From contig JADJUV010000060.1 of NCBI GenBank assembly GCA_016716885.1, positions 1-38,539 on the forward strand: a stretch of DNA of 38,539 bases, in the 5' to 3' direction. Shown piece after piece: positions 8,292-16,764 of the stretch (position 1 is its first letter; every line of letters starts with the position of its first letter). A program made the translations under genes and the position numbers. The notes beneath the pieces were generated by a model. It ran no database searches, was not told where the DNA came from, and worked only from the letters and a program-made list of their open reading frames with translations. This DNA comes from Candidatus Trichofilum aggregatum (GTDB taxonomy: Bacteria > Chloroflexota > Anaerolineae > Promineifilales > Promineifilaceae).

Positions 8292-9494
8292 ATGGACGCA
8301 TACATCGCTGATACGGTACGCACGCCCAGGGGAAAGGCCAAGGCCAGCGGCGGTTTAGGCCAGGTGAAGCCGCTGGAATTGCTCACAATCCTGTTCGAGG
8401 CGTTGGCAACGCGGCCGCATTGGGATACGGATGAGATTGACGATGTGATTATCGGCTGTGCCACACAGACGGGGGAGCAGGGGGGTAATATCGCCAAAGT
8501 GGCCGCGCTGATGGCCGGATGGGGCGATCATGTGCCAGGATTGACAGTCAACCGGTTTTGCGCTTCGGGGTTAGAGGCGGTGAATCTTGCGGCCGCGAAA
8601 ATTCACAGCGGCATAGACAAACTGATTGTTGCTGGTGGAGTTGAGTCAGTTTCCCGCGTACCCATGTTTGCCGACAAAGGCCCCCTCTACACCGACCCGG
8701 CGGTTATCGCCAAAGCCGGTTTCATCCACATGGGCATCGCCGCCGATTTAATCGCCACCCTGGAAGGATTTGAGCGCGCAGAACTGGATGCGTATGCGGT
8801 GCGCACGCATCAGCGGGCCGCGGCCGCGCACCACAACGGCCATTTTGCCCGCTCTCTTGTGCCGGTACATGATCAGGCGGGGCGGCTGTTATTGGACCGG
8901 GACGAACATATTCGCCCGGGCACAACCGCCGAACAGTTGGCCGAGATGGAGCCAGCTTTTGCTGAGATGGGGGCGCAGGGGATGGATGAGATGGCCCTGG
9001 CCCGCTACCCGCATCTGCCAGCGATACATCATCGGCATCATCGAGGCAATTCACCCGCCCTGGCCGATGGCGCGGGGGTGGTGTTGGTGGGGCGGAAGGA
9101 GAAATTAGTGGAATTGGGTTTGCGGCCGCGGGCCAAAATTCGGGCGATTGCCAGCCACAGCGTAGACCCCATTACCATGCTCACCGCCGGGCAAATCGCC
9201 ACCGAGCGAGCCTTGCGCCAGGCCGGACTCACGGCCAACGATGTAGATTTATTTGAATTTGCCGAGGCGTTTGCCGCGTTGTGTCTCAAATTTCAGCGTG
9301 ATCTCCAGGTGGAGCCAGACCGGTTTAATGTCAATGGGGGCACGATTGCTATGGGTCATGCCTTTGGAGCGACGGGGGCCATTTTGCTGGCGACCCTGTT
9401 GGATGAGTTAGAGCGGCAAGATAAACAGATCGGGGTGGTGGCGGTGAGTGGGGCGGCCGGGTTGGGGGTAGCGACGGTCATTGAGCGGATATAA
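8292..9494 (+). CDS. Thiolase (acetyl-CoA acyltransferase) with altered catalytic positions
   Basis: The product is 400 residues from the ATG at 8292, which has AGGAG nearby. An upstream in-frame extension to 8061 would run through repeats and overlap the previous gene. The thiolase nucleophile Cys90 (NRFCASG) and His356 (GHAFGATGA) are intact. Two usual features differ. The Asn/His of the N/HEAFA motif is Ala (FAEAFA), and the C-terminal acid/base Cys aligns with Ser386 (VSGAAGLG). The family condenses or cleaves 3-ketoacyl-CoA in beta-oxidation. With Cys to Ser the thiolytic direction may be weak, or the chemistry may be altered. Overall layout resembles FadI/FadA types. Confidence 0.88.
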   Translation: MDAYIADTVRTPRGKAKASGGLGQVKPLELLTILFEALATRPHWDTDEIDDVIIGCATQTGEQGGNIAKVAALMAGWGDHVPGLTVNRFCASGLEAVNLAAAKIHSGIDKLIVAGGVESVSRVPMFADKGPLYTDPAVIAKAGFIHMGIAADLIATLEGFERAELDAYAVRTHQRAAAAHHNGHFARSLVPVHDQAGRLLLDRDEHIRPGTTAEQLAEMEPAFAEMGAQGMDEMALARYPHLPAIHHRHHRGNSPALADGAGVVLVGRKEKLVELGLRPRAKIRAIASHSVDPITMLTAGQIATERALRQAGLTANDVDLFEFAEAFAALCLKFQRDLQVEPDRFNVNGGTIAMGHAFGATGAILLATLLDELERQDKQIGVVAVSGAAGLGVATVIERI

Positions 9495-9531
9495 AAACGC
9501 GGCCGCAAATTTTGTTTGCGGCCGCGTTTTT
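9493..9531 (+). terminator. Terminator built from two GCGGCCGC octamers
   Basis: Perfect 17-base arms AAAAACGCGGCCGCAAA (9493-9509) and TTTGCGGCCGCGTTTTT (9515-9531) surround a 5-base loop. The stem begins on the last bases of the thiolase stop codon. The A and T tracts make it usable on both strands. Confidence 0.9.
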
Positions 9532-9546
9532 GTAGTTTATCGGTAA

Positions 9547-9624
9547 TAAGAAATCTCACGCCAAAGACGCTAGGCCGCCAAGAAAAACCTTTGCGTCCTT
9601 GGCGTCTTTGCGTGACATAATGTT
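9547..9624. repeat. CACGCCAAAGACGC inverted repeat, copy 1
   Basis: The left end reads AAATCTCACGCCAAAGACGC and the right end reads CTTTGCGTGACATAATGTT. Related copies lie at 20770-20835 (reverse) and 24799-24869. All end in GACATAATGTT on one side. Confidence 0.8.
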
Positions 9625-9672
9625 AATTACGATAAGGTCATCAACAATCAAAATCGTCAATCGTCAATCATC

Positions 9673-10959
9673 TCAGCGACGCACATTACCGAATGCTTTC
9701 ATGCCCGGATAATGGGCGGAGCCTTCCAAATAATCTTCAATGCGTAACAACTGATTGTATTTGGCGACCCGATCGGTGCGGGCGGGGGCACCGGTTTTGA
9801 TCTGACCGGCATTCAGGGCGACCACCAGGTCGGAAATGGTGGTGTCCTCGGTTTCGCCGCTGCGATGGGAGACAACTGCTGTCCAGCCGTGCCGCTGTAC
9901 CATGTTGACGGCGGCAATAGACTCAGTCAGGGTGCCGATCTGGTTAACCTTGCATAACAGACTGTTGGCCGAGCGTAACTCAATCCCTTTTTCGATTCGT
10001 TTGACATTCGTGACCAGCAAATCGTCGCCCACAATCTGAACCCGATCCCCGATTTTGGCCGTGAGCAAAGACCAACTTTCCCAGTCATCTTCGTGCAGAC
10101 CATCTTCAATGGAGATGATGGGATATTGATTCGACCAATCGACCAGGAAATCTACCATTTCTGGCCCGGTGAGGGATTTACCCTCAGTTTTAAGATGATA
10201 CAGGCCATTCTCGTAAAATTCGGACGCGGCCGCGTCCATCGCCAGCATGATCTGTTCCCCAGCTTTGTAACCCGCCTTCTCAATCGCTTCCAGAATCAGA
10301 TCAAATGCTTCTTTGTTGGCCTTGACCTTGGGGGCAAATCCACCCTCATCACCGGTAGTGGTCGAGTAGCCTTTGCTGTCTAGCACCTTCTTCAGGTTTT
10401 GGTAAATCTCCACACACCAGCGCAACCCTTCACGGAACGATTCTGCGCCAACGGGCATTACCATGAACTCTTGCAAGTCCGTGGCTCCGGCCGCATGTTT
10501 GCCGCCGTTCATGATGTTCATCATGGGTACGGGCAGCGTGCGGGCCGATGTGCCACCCACATAACGGAACAAAGGAATATCAAGCGAGTTCGCGGCCGCT
10601 TTGGCCACAGCTAAGGAGACACCCAAGATGGCATTAGCCCCCAGGCGGCTTTTGTTCTCTGTGCCATCCAGTTCAATCATTAACTCATCAATGCCCACCT
10701 GATCGGTGGCATCCATGCCTAATAGTTCAGCCCCAATCTCATCATTGACGGCATCTACCGCCAACAAAACACCCTTGCCGCCATACCGACTTTTGTCGCC
10801 GTCCCGTTTTTCCCAGGCTTCGTGTGCACCGGTGGAAGCGCCTGAGGGAACACTGGCGCGGCCCATAGCGCCGTCGTCCAGATAGGCTTCGACTTCAATG
10901 GTGGGGTTGCCGCGTGAATCTAATATTTCGCGAGCGTAAATTGCCTCAATATGTGACAT
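9673..10959 (-). CDS. eno: Enolase
   Basis: Full-length (428 residues) phosphopyruvate hydratase, the glycolytic enzyme converting 2-phosphoglycerate to phosphoenolpyruvate. The N-terminal REILDSRGNPT, PSGASTGAHEA, the MNGGKHA loop, the TGDEGGFAP block, the acidic metal site IEDGLHEDDW and the VSHRSGETEDT signature are all present. AAAGGAG lies upstream of the ATG at 10959. It is monocistronic here and divergent from lexA, with about 210 bp between them. No anomaly seen. Confidence 0.98.
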   Translation of the reverse strand: MSHIEAIYAREILDSRGNPTIEVEAYLDDGAMGRASVPSGASTGAHEAWEKRDGDKSRYGGKGVLLAVDAVNDEIGAELLGMDATDQVGIDELMIELDGTENKSRLGANAILGVSLAVAKAAANSLDIPLFRYVGGTSARTLPVPMMNIMNGGKHAAGATDLQEFMVMPVGAESFREGLRWCVEIYQNLKKVLDSKGYSTTTGDEGGFAPKVKANKEAFDLILEAIEKAGYKAGEQIMLAMDAAASEFYENGLYHLKTEGKSLTGPEMVDFLVDWSNQYPIISIEDGLHEDDWESWSLLTAKIGDRVQIVGDDLLVTNVKRIEKGIELRSANSLLCKVNQIGTLTESIAAVNMVQRHGWTAVVSHRSGETEDTTISDLVVALNAGQIKTGAPARTDRVAKYNQLLRIEDYLEGSAHYPGMKAFGNVRR

Positions 10960-11103
10960 GTGAAACTCCTTTAAGGAATGTCTGAAAGTGAAAATGAGCC
11001 GTCAAGGGTAAGCGTCATGGTTTAGGTATGACGCAGTGCGTTTGACGTAGTCTCTAGTTTACCAGCCTATGGCCGTATCGTCATTTCTTGGCGCATAAAA
11101 AGT

Positions 11104-11132
11104 TTGACACCGCTCATTTGTTCGTGTATACT
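11104..11132 (+). promoter_or_regulatory. lexA promoter
   Basis: A consensus -35 TTGACA (11104-11109) is followed by a 17-bp spacer and -10 TATACT (11127-11132). It lies 41 bp upstream of the lexA ATG. The -10 element sits largely in the spacer of the inverted repeat listed next. Confidence 0.85.
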
Positions 11133-11150
11133 GGCGAACAAATGAGCGGT
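11109..11150 (+). promoter_or_regulatory. Inverted-repeat operator over the lexA promoter (probable autoregulation)
   Basis: The arms ACCGCTCATTTGTTCG (11109-11124) and its exact complement (11135-11150) are 16 bp each around a 10-bp spacer. Each arm contains GAACAAATG. The core GAAC recalls the Gram-positive LexA box. The arms cover the promoter spacer and the probable transcription start, as expected for a repressor site. Confidence 0.8.
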
Positions 11151-11172
11151 TATTGGTTTAAGGAGCAGAGTC

Positions 11173-11880
11173 ATGGCTAAAAAAGAGGGTTTATCAGAGC
11201 GGCAAAAGAACATTTTGCGCCATATTTCCGAATCTGTCACCAAATCTGGACGTCCGCCAACGATACGTGAGCTATGTACGGCGGCTAGTATTCCTTCAAC
11301 TTCAGTGGTTAACTATAACCTGGACAAACTAGAACATGCGGGTTATGTAGCGCGAGATGCAGAAGTCTCACGTGGGTTGCGCCTTACTGAGCGAGCGATG
11401 GAATGGTTAGGTGATTTGGGCGAGCGCATGAACGAACTGGTGGCTCCGGCGACCGCGGCCGCGACTGAAGCAATTTCGCGTCTCATCAGTGTGCCCCTTT
11501 ACGGCACGATTGCGGCTGGTACACCCATCATTGTGCCCACCGACAGCTTTGACTACGACGACACCATTGAGGTTAGTAGCGCCATGTTACCCGACACCAA
11601 AGATTTGTTTGCGCTGCGGGTAAAGGGAGACTCAATGATTGACGCGATGGTCAATGATGGCGACATCGTGGTCATGAAGAAACAGCAGTTAGCCCGTAAT
11701 GGTGAAATGGTGGCGGTCTGGTTGACCGATGAAGAATCTACCACGCTCAAGTATTTCTACCACGAAGGCAATCAGGTGAGACTGCAACCAGCTAATCCAA
11801 CCATGAATCCCATTTACGTGAATCCCGCCACGGTGCAGATTCAGGGACGTGTGGTCATGGTGATGCGGCAGACGCTCTAA
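11173..11880 (+). CDS. lexA: LexA SOS repressor / autoprotease
   Basis: The 235-residue protein has an N-terminal winged helix-turn-helix (about 1-72, GRPPTIRELCTAASIPSTSVV) and a C-terminal S24 peptidase domain. The self-cleavage bond is Ala115-Gly116, the nucleophile is Ser154 (GDSMIDAM) and the catalytic base is Lys193 (TTLKYF). It represses DNA-damage genes until RecA-stimulated cleavage. GGAG precedes the ATG. The interdomain linker near 93-99 is encoded partly by a GCGGCCGC octamer, giving three alanines. It is slightly longer than E. coli LexA. The inverted-repeat operator upstream implies autoregulation. Confidence 0.97.
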   Translation: MAKKEGLSERQKNILRHISESVTKSGRPPTIRELCTAASIPSTSVVNYNLDKLEHAGYVARDAEVSRGLRLTERAMEWLGDLGERMNELVAPATAAATEAISRLISVPLYGTIAAGTPIIVPTDSFDYDDTIEVSSAMLPDTKDLFALRVKGDSMIDAMVNDGDIVVMKKQQLARNGEMVAVWLTDEESTTLKYFYHEGNQVRLQPANPTMNPIYVNPATVQIQGRVVMVMRQTL

Positions 11881-11905
11881 ACAAGTGGCTGACAAATAAA
11901 TAACG

Positions 11906-11930
11906 AAAGACGGCACTGCGCCGTCTTTTT
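11906..11930 (+). terminator. Rho-independent terminator after lexA
   Basis: The stem AAAGACGGC / GCCGTCTTT (11906-11914 and 11920-11928) has a 5-base loop and is followed by a T run. It lies 26 bp after the lexA stop. Confidence 0.9.
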
Positions 11931-11945
11931 TTTAAACTTAAAATA

Positions 11946-11957
11946 GAACAAATGTTT
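11946..11957 (+). promoter_or_regulatory. Possible SOS (LexA) box upstream of the FtsK-like gene
   Basis: GAACAAATGTTT shares GAACAAATG with both arms of the lexA operator and fits the Gram-positive GAAC-N4-GTTY pattern. It lies about 110 bp upstream of the FtsK-like start. I see no convincing -35/-10 pair beside it. Confidence 0.5.
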
Positions 11958-12055
11958 TGATCTTGTGACAGGACAAGATAACAACTCTCCAGTATAAATG
12001 GTGGCTGTTTGTCAGGCCGTTTTACGGCCAAATCAACCCCAACCGGAGAGTGATG

Positions 12056-13291
12056 ATGCGTTTTTATGTGGCCGATAGTGGAGCTATGGAACAGAAACGG
12101 GAAGAACGCCTACGGCATCAGTTAGAGATTCAATCAATGCAGATTGAGGGGGTCTTTGAGCAGCATCAGTTGCCCTCGCGGGTAGCGGGGGGGCAGGTAG
12201 GACCGGGCTGGATTCGTTTTGAGTTGCAGACGCAGCTCGCGGCCGCGATGGAACGTGTCCAACAGATCAAACAAGATTTACTCAGGGTGCTCGTCGCTCA
12301 TGACATTACCATTGCCCCACAGCGGGATCGTCTGCAAATTGAGGTGGCCCAACCGGCAGCCGAATCAGTGAATTTGCTGGATTTGTTGGCGATTATTCCC
12401 CCATTGCCACCGGTTACAGCCGCGTTAGGATGGTCAGAAGATGATCGCCCGGTGGTGATTGATATGACCACGGCCGAAGCAGCGCATGTGTTAGTAACGG
12501 GAGTGCTTGGCGCGGGCAAAACGGTTTTGCTCCGTTCGATGGCCCTGTCATTGGCGTTGCATAACAAACCATCTCGTTTGCAGATGGTGGTGGTGGATGG
12601 TGACGCGGCCGCGGACCCCACCAAAGCCCAGGAATTAGGCGCGCTCAATTATTTGCCCCACCTGTTGACCCCCGTGGTGGATGACGTGACGGCAGCTACA
12701 GAGGTGTTAGCCTTCCTGGTTAATGAGATTAACTACCGCAAAGAGCAGGGGGTAACTACCCCGGCTATTGTGGTGATGCTGGATGGAGCCGATTTTCTGC
12801 TGACTGAGGGGGGTAAGGATGGGCAAGAGGCGGTGCGGCAGTTGGTGCGAAACGGCGCGGCCGCGGGCATGCATGTCATCCTCAGCACTGACAAACCAGC
12901 CGCCCCCTACCTGGACAATTTATTCAAGGCCAGTTTCCCGGCCCGTATCGTGGGCAAAGTCGCTGATGCCGCGGCCGCGCGTTCGGCCAGTGGCATCAAT
13001 GAAACGCAGGCCGAATACCTGTTAGGGGAAGGCGATTTCCTGGCCCTGGCGGGTGGTTCCATGAGTCATTTTCAGGCGGCCTATATTGGTGGCACCGATT
13101 TGTTACAGGCCATTGAACCACTTCATCGTCGGCAGTTGCCTGTTTTGTTGGCCCAACCCACCACCATTCGTCCTGTGTTAGAGCCAACTTCCAAACCTAA
13201 TCAAACGGTGCGTGATTTTGTGGCCGATGCGGATGATGAGATTTCTTTCCTGGACGATGATGAGATTTCTCTTTTAGATGATATTGAATAG
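12056..13291 (+). CDS. FtsK/SpoIIIE-type ATPase without membrane domain
   Basis: A 411-residue soluble protein. Residues about 10-110 resemble the alpha-type part of FtsK, and the RecA-like motor follows. Walker A is GVLGAGKT. Walker B ends VVMLDGADFLL, where FtsK normally has DE, so the catalytic Glu is Gly. GMHVILSTDKP matches the GIHLILATQRP block. The tail contains a tandem acidic repeat (DDEISFLD, DDEISLLD). No transmembrane helices and no gamma domain are visible. Two adjacent ATGs follow GGAG, and 12056 gives the better spacing. It is probably cotranscribed with the 75-residue gene and may be SOS-controlled. Likely a DNA-handling ATPase of unknown target. Confidence 0.82.
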   Translation: MRFYVADSGAMEQKREERLRHQLEIQSMQIEGVFEQHQLPSRVAGGQVGPGWIRFELQTQLAAAMERVQQIKQDLLRVLVAHDITIAPQRDRLQIEVAQPAAESVNLLDLLAIIPPLPPVTAALGWSEDDRPVVIDMTTAEAAHVLVTGVLGAGKTVLLRSMALSLALHNKPSRLQMVVVDGDAAADPTKAQELGALNYLPHLLTPVVDDVTAATEVLAFLVNEINYRKEQGVTTPAIVVMLDGADFLLTEGGKDGQEAVRQLVRNGAAAGMHVILSTDKPAAPYLDNLFKASFPARIVGKVADAAAARSASGINETQAEYLLGEGDFLALAGGSMSHFQAAYIGGTDLLQAIEPLHRRQLPVLLAQPTTIRPVLEPTSKPNQTVRDFVADADDEISFLDDDEISLLDDIE

Positions 13292-13345
13292 GAATTTATC
13301 CACAAATTTCATAATTCATCCTTACTTTCGTAAAAGGAGTTAGCC

Positions 13346-13573
13346 ATGTTAGACGTAGGAATGCTTTGGCTAGACGATAGCAAGAACCGTTCTTTTGAAG
13401 AGAAGTTGCTCCGGGCGGCCGATTATTACCGCAACAAGTATGGTCGGGTGCCGAACCTCTGTCTGGTGAATAAGACGATGCTAGAAGGGGAAAAGAAAAT
13501 TGGTGGGATTCAGGTGCGCCCGGTAGCGAATGTGTTGCTGCATCATTTTTGGATGGGGCATCGGTTGGCGTAG
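13346..13573 (+). CDS. Small conserved protein, function unknown (partner of the FtsK-like ATPase)
   Basis: This 75-residue protein has no transmembrane segment. It starts 54 bp after the FtsK-like gene behind a strong AAAGGAG site, so it is probably in the same operon. Blocks that look conserved are LWLDDS, FEEKLLRAADYYRNKYGR and a C-terminal VLLHHFWMGH. From memory, similar small proteins occur in Chloroflexota and Cyanobacteria without known function. The tight linkage suggests it works with the ATPase. Confidence 0.72.
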   Translation: MLDVGMLWLDDSKNRSFEEKLLRAADYYRNKYGRVPNLCLVNKTMLEGEKKIGGIQVRPVANVLLHHFWMGHRLA

Positions 13574-13589
13574 GGGGAGTGATCAAATG

Positions 13590-13650
13590 GGAACTCTAGG
13601 AACTGTGGAACTTGTGCCATTGCCACATTGCCACATTGCAACTTTGCCCC
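13590..13650. repeat. GGAACTC / TTGCCAC repeat cluster
   Basis: This is a shorter and more degenerate copy of the 8175-8265 cluster. It has two GGAACT units followed by repeated GCCACATT units. Confidence 0.6.
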
Positions 13651-13721
13651 CCTTCCCCCACCAGATGAGAATTCCTTCTCATCGTTTCGCGGTCGGCTGA
13701 GTTCCTGTTATATTTTTCGCC

Positions 13722-15122
13722 ATGTCACGGCGAAATCTGATGTTGGCGTTGGTAGGTCTGTTGGTGGGGGTGGGGAGTGCGCTGTTTTGGTTGTCGCCCC
13801 GGCTACTGACGGAGCAATTGCCTGATGAGCTATTATCAGCCACGCGGCCGCTAACCATCCTCTTCACCCGCCCCCTCAACCCTGATGGCCTGAGCCAATG
13901 GCTAGAAATGACGCCCACGGCCGAAGGTAGCTGGCAGGCTCAGGGCCACACCCTCATTTTTACTCCGGCAATTCCCCTTATCTATGGACAAACGTATACG
14001 GTAATCATGCGTGCCGGAATGCCTGGGGCTTCCGGCTTGCCGCTTTTGCGCCCCTTTACCTGGACATTTACAGTGGCCCAGCCGCCCCTGCTGTTCTTGC
14101 AGGCGGATGACACGGGCCGCCTGGATGTGTGGCAGGTTCGCGCCGACAGCGATGATGCCCCGTTGCGCCTGACGAATGAACCGGTGGGAGTGTGGGATTA
14201 CCACGCGGCCGCGGGCAGTTCCTCTTTGTTAGTCGTGAGTGAAGACGAGGACGGTTCGCTTGATCTGGTGGCATACGATGGGCCGACGGGTGAACGCCGT
14301 CTGTTGCTCGATTGTGACGGGCTGTGTGAAAACGCCCGTTGGCAGCCGTGGGGTAAGCTGGTGGCGTATGAGTTGCGGCCGCGCACCGGCGGCTCGGCTG
14401 AGGTGTGGCTGTTGGATAACACTACCGGAGCCACCTGGCTGGCCCAGCCCACCGAACTATTTGCCCAACTGGGTCTGACCGTTCCCACAAGCCAGTTTCC
14501 CCGCTGGTCAGCCGATGGCCGTTACCTGGCCTATTTTGCCAACGAAGCCCAATTGATTGTTATTTTGGACCTGGCTAACGGGCCAGAAACACCGGATCAG
14601 CCCCTCTTTATCCCCGCTACTCTGGACACGATGGGCCAATGGTCGCCCGTGGCCCCGCTGTTGGCCTACACCGAATATGCCCGAGGCCGTTCCGAACCGC
14701 ACAACCATACCCTGCCTGATGGCACGGTTCTGAGCCATGATGGCGCCGAACTCTATAGCCATACCGTCATCGCCAATCTGGTGCGGGAGGAGACGGTGGA
14801 TGTGGTGCAGGGCATGGAGTTTAATGATGGGCTGGCGGCCTGGCATCCCAACGGCCAACAATTGGCTGTGCCCCGTTCGCTTTATGGGGAAGGGGCGCAA
14901 ATCTGGTTGATGGATGAGGATGGGGGGAATGGCCGGATGGTGACGACGGAGCCGGGGGTGAGTCATAGTAGCCTGGTCTGGTGTCCCTGCGGCCGCGAAC
15001 TGGCCTATCAACGTTCACCGATTAGTGGCGCGGCCGCGCCCGCCCTCTGGCTCTACGATCCTCAGACCGATACCCATCGCCTCATCATGGAGAACGCCTT
15101 CCTGCCGAGCTGGTTGCCGTGA
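13722..15122 (+). CDS. Membrane-anchored Ig-like plus TolB-type beta-propeller protein
   Basis: The 466-residue protein has an N-terminal signal anchor (about 6-24, LMLALVGLLVGVGSALFWL) and should face outside. Residues about 35-118 look like a bacterial Ig-like (Big_5) domain, with ITRPLT-like strands and FTWTFTV at the end. From about 120 to the C-terminus there are TolB/WD40-like propeller blades, each with a W/F-SPDG-like turn (WSADGRYLAYF, WHPNGQQLAV, WCPCGRELAYQ). No enzymatic motif is seen. It could be a binding or sensor protein. There is no clear ribosome-binding site before the ATG. Confidence 0.8.
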   Translation: MSRRNLMLALVGLLVGVGSALFWLSPRLLTEQLPDELLSATRPLTILFTRPLNPDGLSQWLEMTPTAEGSWQAQGHTLIFTPAIPLIYGQTYTVIMRAGMPGASGLPLLRPFTWTFTVAQPPLLFLQADDTGRLDVWQVRADSDDAPLRLTNEPVGVWDYHAAAGSSSLLVVSEDEDGSLDLVAYDGPTGERRLLLDCDGLCENARWQPWGKLVAYELRPRTGGSAEVWLLDNTTGATWLAQPTELFAQLGLTVPTSQFPRWSADGRYLAYFANEAQLIVILDLANGPETPDQPLFIPATLDTMGQWSPVAPLLAYTEYARGRSEPHNHTLPDGTVLSHDGAELYSHTVIANLVREETVDVVQGMEFNDGLAAWHPNGQQLAVPRSLYGEGAQIWLMDEDGGNGRMVTTEPGVSHSSLVWCPCGRELAYQRSPISGAAAPALWLYDPQTDTHRLIMENAFLPSWLP

Positions 15123-15606
15123 GGGGCGCGAAATGATCCATGACCCATTTTAACCGGCCACCCGAACGGGCTTCATTCCATCGGAAACGATAGAACGCCA
15201 TCCCCAAATGGCTCAGGAGCACTAGAAAGTGGCGGAGGAGCATCAGAAAATGGTGGTGGAGAACACCCGGAATTCTCAGGCGTTGGCGGGGGGGACGCCG
15301 GGGCGTCAAAGTCCGGGGCCTGGGCTTCCGGGGGGCTGGGTCCCTCCGGGAGAATTGCCATTTTCCAGGCTTTGGTTGACGTGATAGTGTAACCGTTCAG
15401 TCCAGAGACTATCTTGTGCCATTTTCTGTTACATCAACGGATTAAGAAATAAACGGATTTTCCAGAGGTCGTCTTTAATCCGTTCCTTTCCAAATCCGTT
15501 GATGTAACCTATCTGAACGGTCACCGCGATAGTTAATCATTTTCCCGAGGGCAACCCTCAGGGTTGGTAAAATATGGACAAAGTGTGACCGAGCAAAGGA
15601 GCATGT
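15123..15606. other. 484-bp intergenic region with nested hairpin
   Basis: No strong gene is seen. A Pro-rich 62-codon frame on the minus strand (15173-15361) has no family match and no ribosome-binding site that I can see. The right half is the nested inverted repeat listed next. Confidence 0.55.
15393..15520. repeat. Nested inverted repeat
   Basis: Three pairs of complementary arms are nested: CCGTTCAG (15393-15400) with 15513-15520, a perfect 16-mer GTTACATCAACGGATT (15428-15443) with 15493-15508, and AACGGATT (15452-15459) with 15477-15484. The element would fold into a long cruciform or RNA hairpin between two genes on the plus strand. Confidence 0.85.
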
Positions 15607-16758
15607 ATGCAACTAGATTGGGATGTTTTATTGGCAGATTGTGTCAATTTTGCGCAACGGCTGATTCAGACGCCGAGTATGCCGACGGAAGAAGCGGTGA
15701 TTGCCAGCCTGATTGCTGAGGAGTTACAGCGGTTGGCATTTGATGAGGTGTGGTTGGATGAGATTGGGAATGTGTGCGGCCGCATCTATGGTCAAGATCG
15801 TTCCCTGGCCGCCCTGGTGCTCAATACCCATCTGGACCATGTAGACCCCGGTGATCCGTCCTTGTGGCCGGTGCCCCCTTATTCAGGCCAAATTGTGGAG
15901 GGGCGCATTCTGGGGCGTGGGGCCTGCGATATCAAAGGGCCGTTGGCAGTGCAGGTATATAGCATGGCCGCGCTCAAGCGGCTGGGTGTGCGGCCGCGGC
16001 GTGATGTCGTTTTTACCGGCGTGGTGCAAGAAGAGATTGGGGGAGCCGGGGCCATGTATTGGATAAACCACCTGGATTACCCGGTGGAGTTAGTGGTCAT
16101 CGGTGAGCCATCCGATAACAAAATAGCCCTGGGTCATCGGGGTGGATATGCCTATTGGGTCAAATTTCATGGCCGCTCCGTTCATGCCAGCGTGCCGGAA
16201 CGAGGGAGTAACCCCAATTACCAGCTAGCTACCTTCCTGGCACGGGTGGAACAGAACAAGAACCGGCTGTCGAGCCATTCGGCTTTGGGCATGACCACCG
16301 TCGCGCCCACCGTGATTGAGGTAGACACCAAAAGCCAGAATGTGACCCCGGCCTGGACGCGGGTCTTGTTAGATTTCCGCAGTTCAACCGAAAGCCCTAC
16401 CAGCCTGGCCGGGTTCATTGCCCGCTGTGCCGAAGGGTTGGATTATACGTTGGAGCCGGGTCTGTTTGGCGGGGAGCCGGATAACCTGGAAGACCCGTTG
16501 GTAGGGTTTTACACCCCGAAGAGCCACCCGGCGGTGCAGAAAGCATATGAGCTGATTAGCCAGGGTTGCGGCCGCGAAGTTGAACTATTCAACTACAAAT
16601 TTGCCACCGATGGACGTCATTTCGTCAAGAAAAACCTGCCCATGATTGGTTACGCTCCCGGTGAGGAATTTGTGGCCCACACTGTGCGGGAAAATGTGTC
16701 TATTACAGCGATGGCTGAAAGTCTGCGGGGGTATGTGCAGTTACTTCAATCGTTTTAA
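15607..16758 (+). CDS. M20-family metallopeptidase / deacylase (ArgE/DapE/YgeY-like)
   Basis: This 383-residue zinc amidohydrolase shows the M20 metal-site sequence: NTHLDHVD, then GRGACDIKG, VVQEEIGG with the catalytic Glu pair, GEPSDN, and a C-terminal HTVRENVSI His. A dimerisation domain lies about 175-290. The closest groups by eye are DapE, ArgE and YgeY-like hydrolases, which remove acyl or carbamoyl groups from amino acids. The exact substrate is unclear. AAAGGAG precedes the ATG. It is flanked by repeats on both sides and is probably monocistronic. Confidence 0.88.
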   Translation: MQLDWDVLLADCVNFAQRLIQTPSMPTEEAVIASLIAEELQRLAFDEVWLDEIGNVCGRIYGQDRSLAALVLNTHLDHVDPGDPSLWPVPPYSGQIVEGRILGRGACDIKGPLAVQVYSMAALKRLGVRPRRDVVFTGVVQEEIGGAGAMYWINHLDYPVELVVIGEPSDNKIALGHRGGYAYWVKFHGRSVHASVPERGSNPNYQLATFLARVEQNKNRLSSHSALGMTTVAPTVIEVDTKSQNVTPAWTRVLLDFRSSTESPTSLAGFIARCAEGLDYTLEPGLFGGEPDNLEDPLVGFYTPKSHPAVQKAYELISQGCGREVELFNYKFATDGRHFVKKNLPMIGYAPGEEFVAHTVRENVSITAMAESLRGYVQLLQSF

Positions 16759-16764
16759 GACGAT

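Noticed and set aside
15173..15361. Pro-rich 62-codon minus-strand frame
   Set aside because: No ribosome-binding site, no family resemblance, low complexity.
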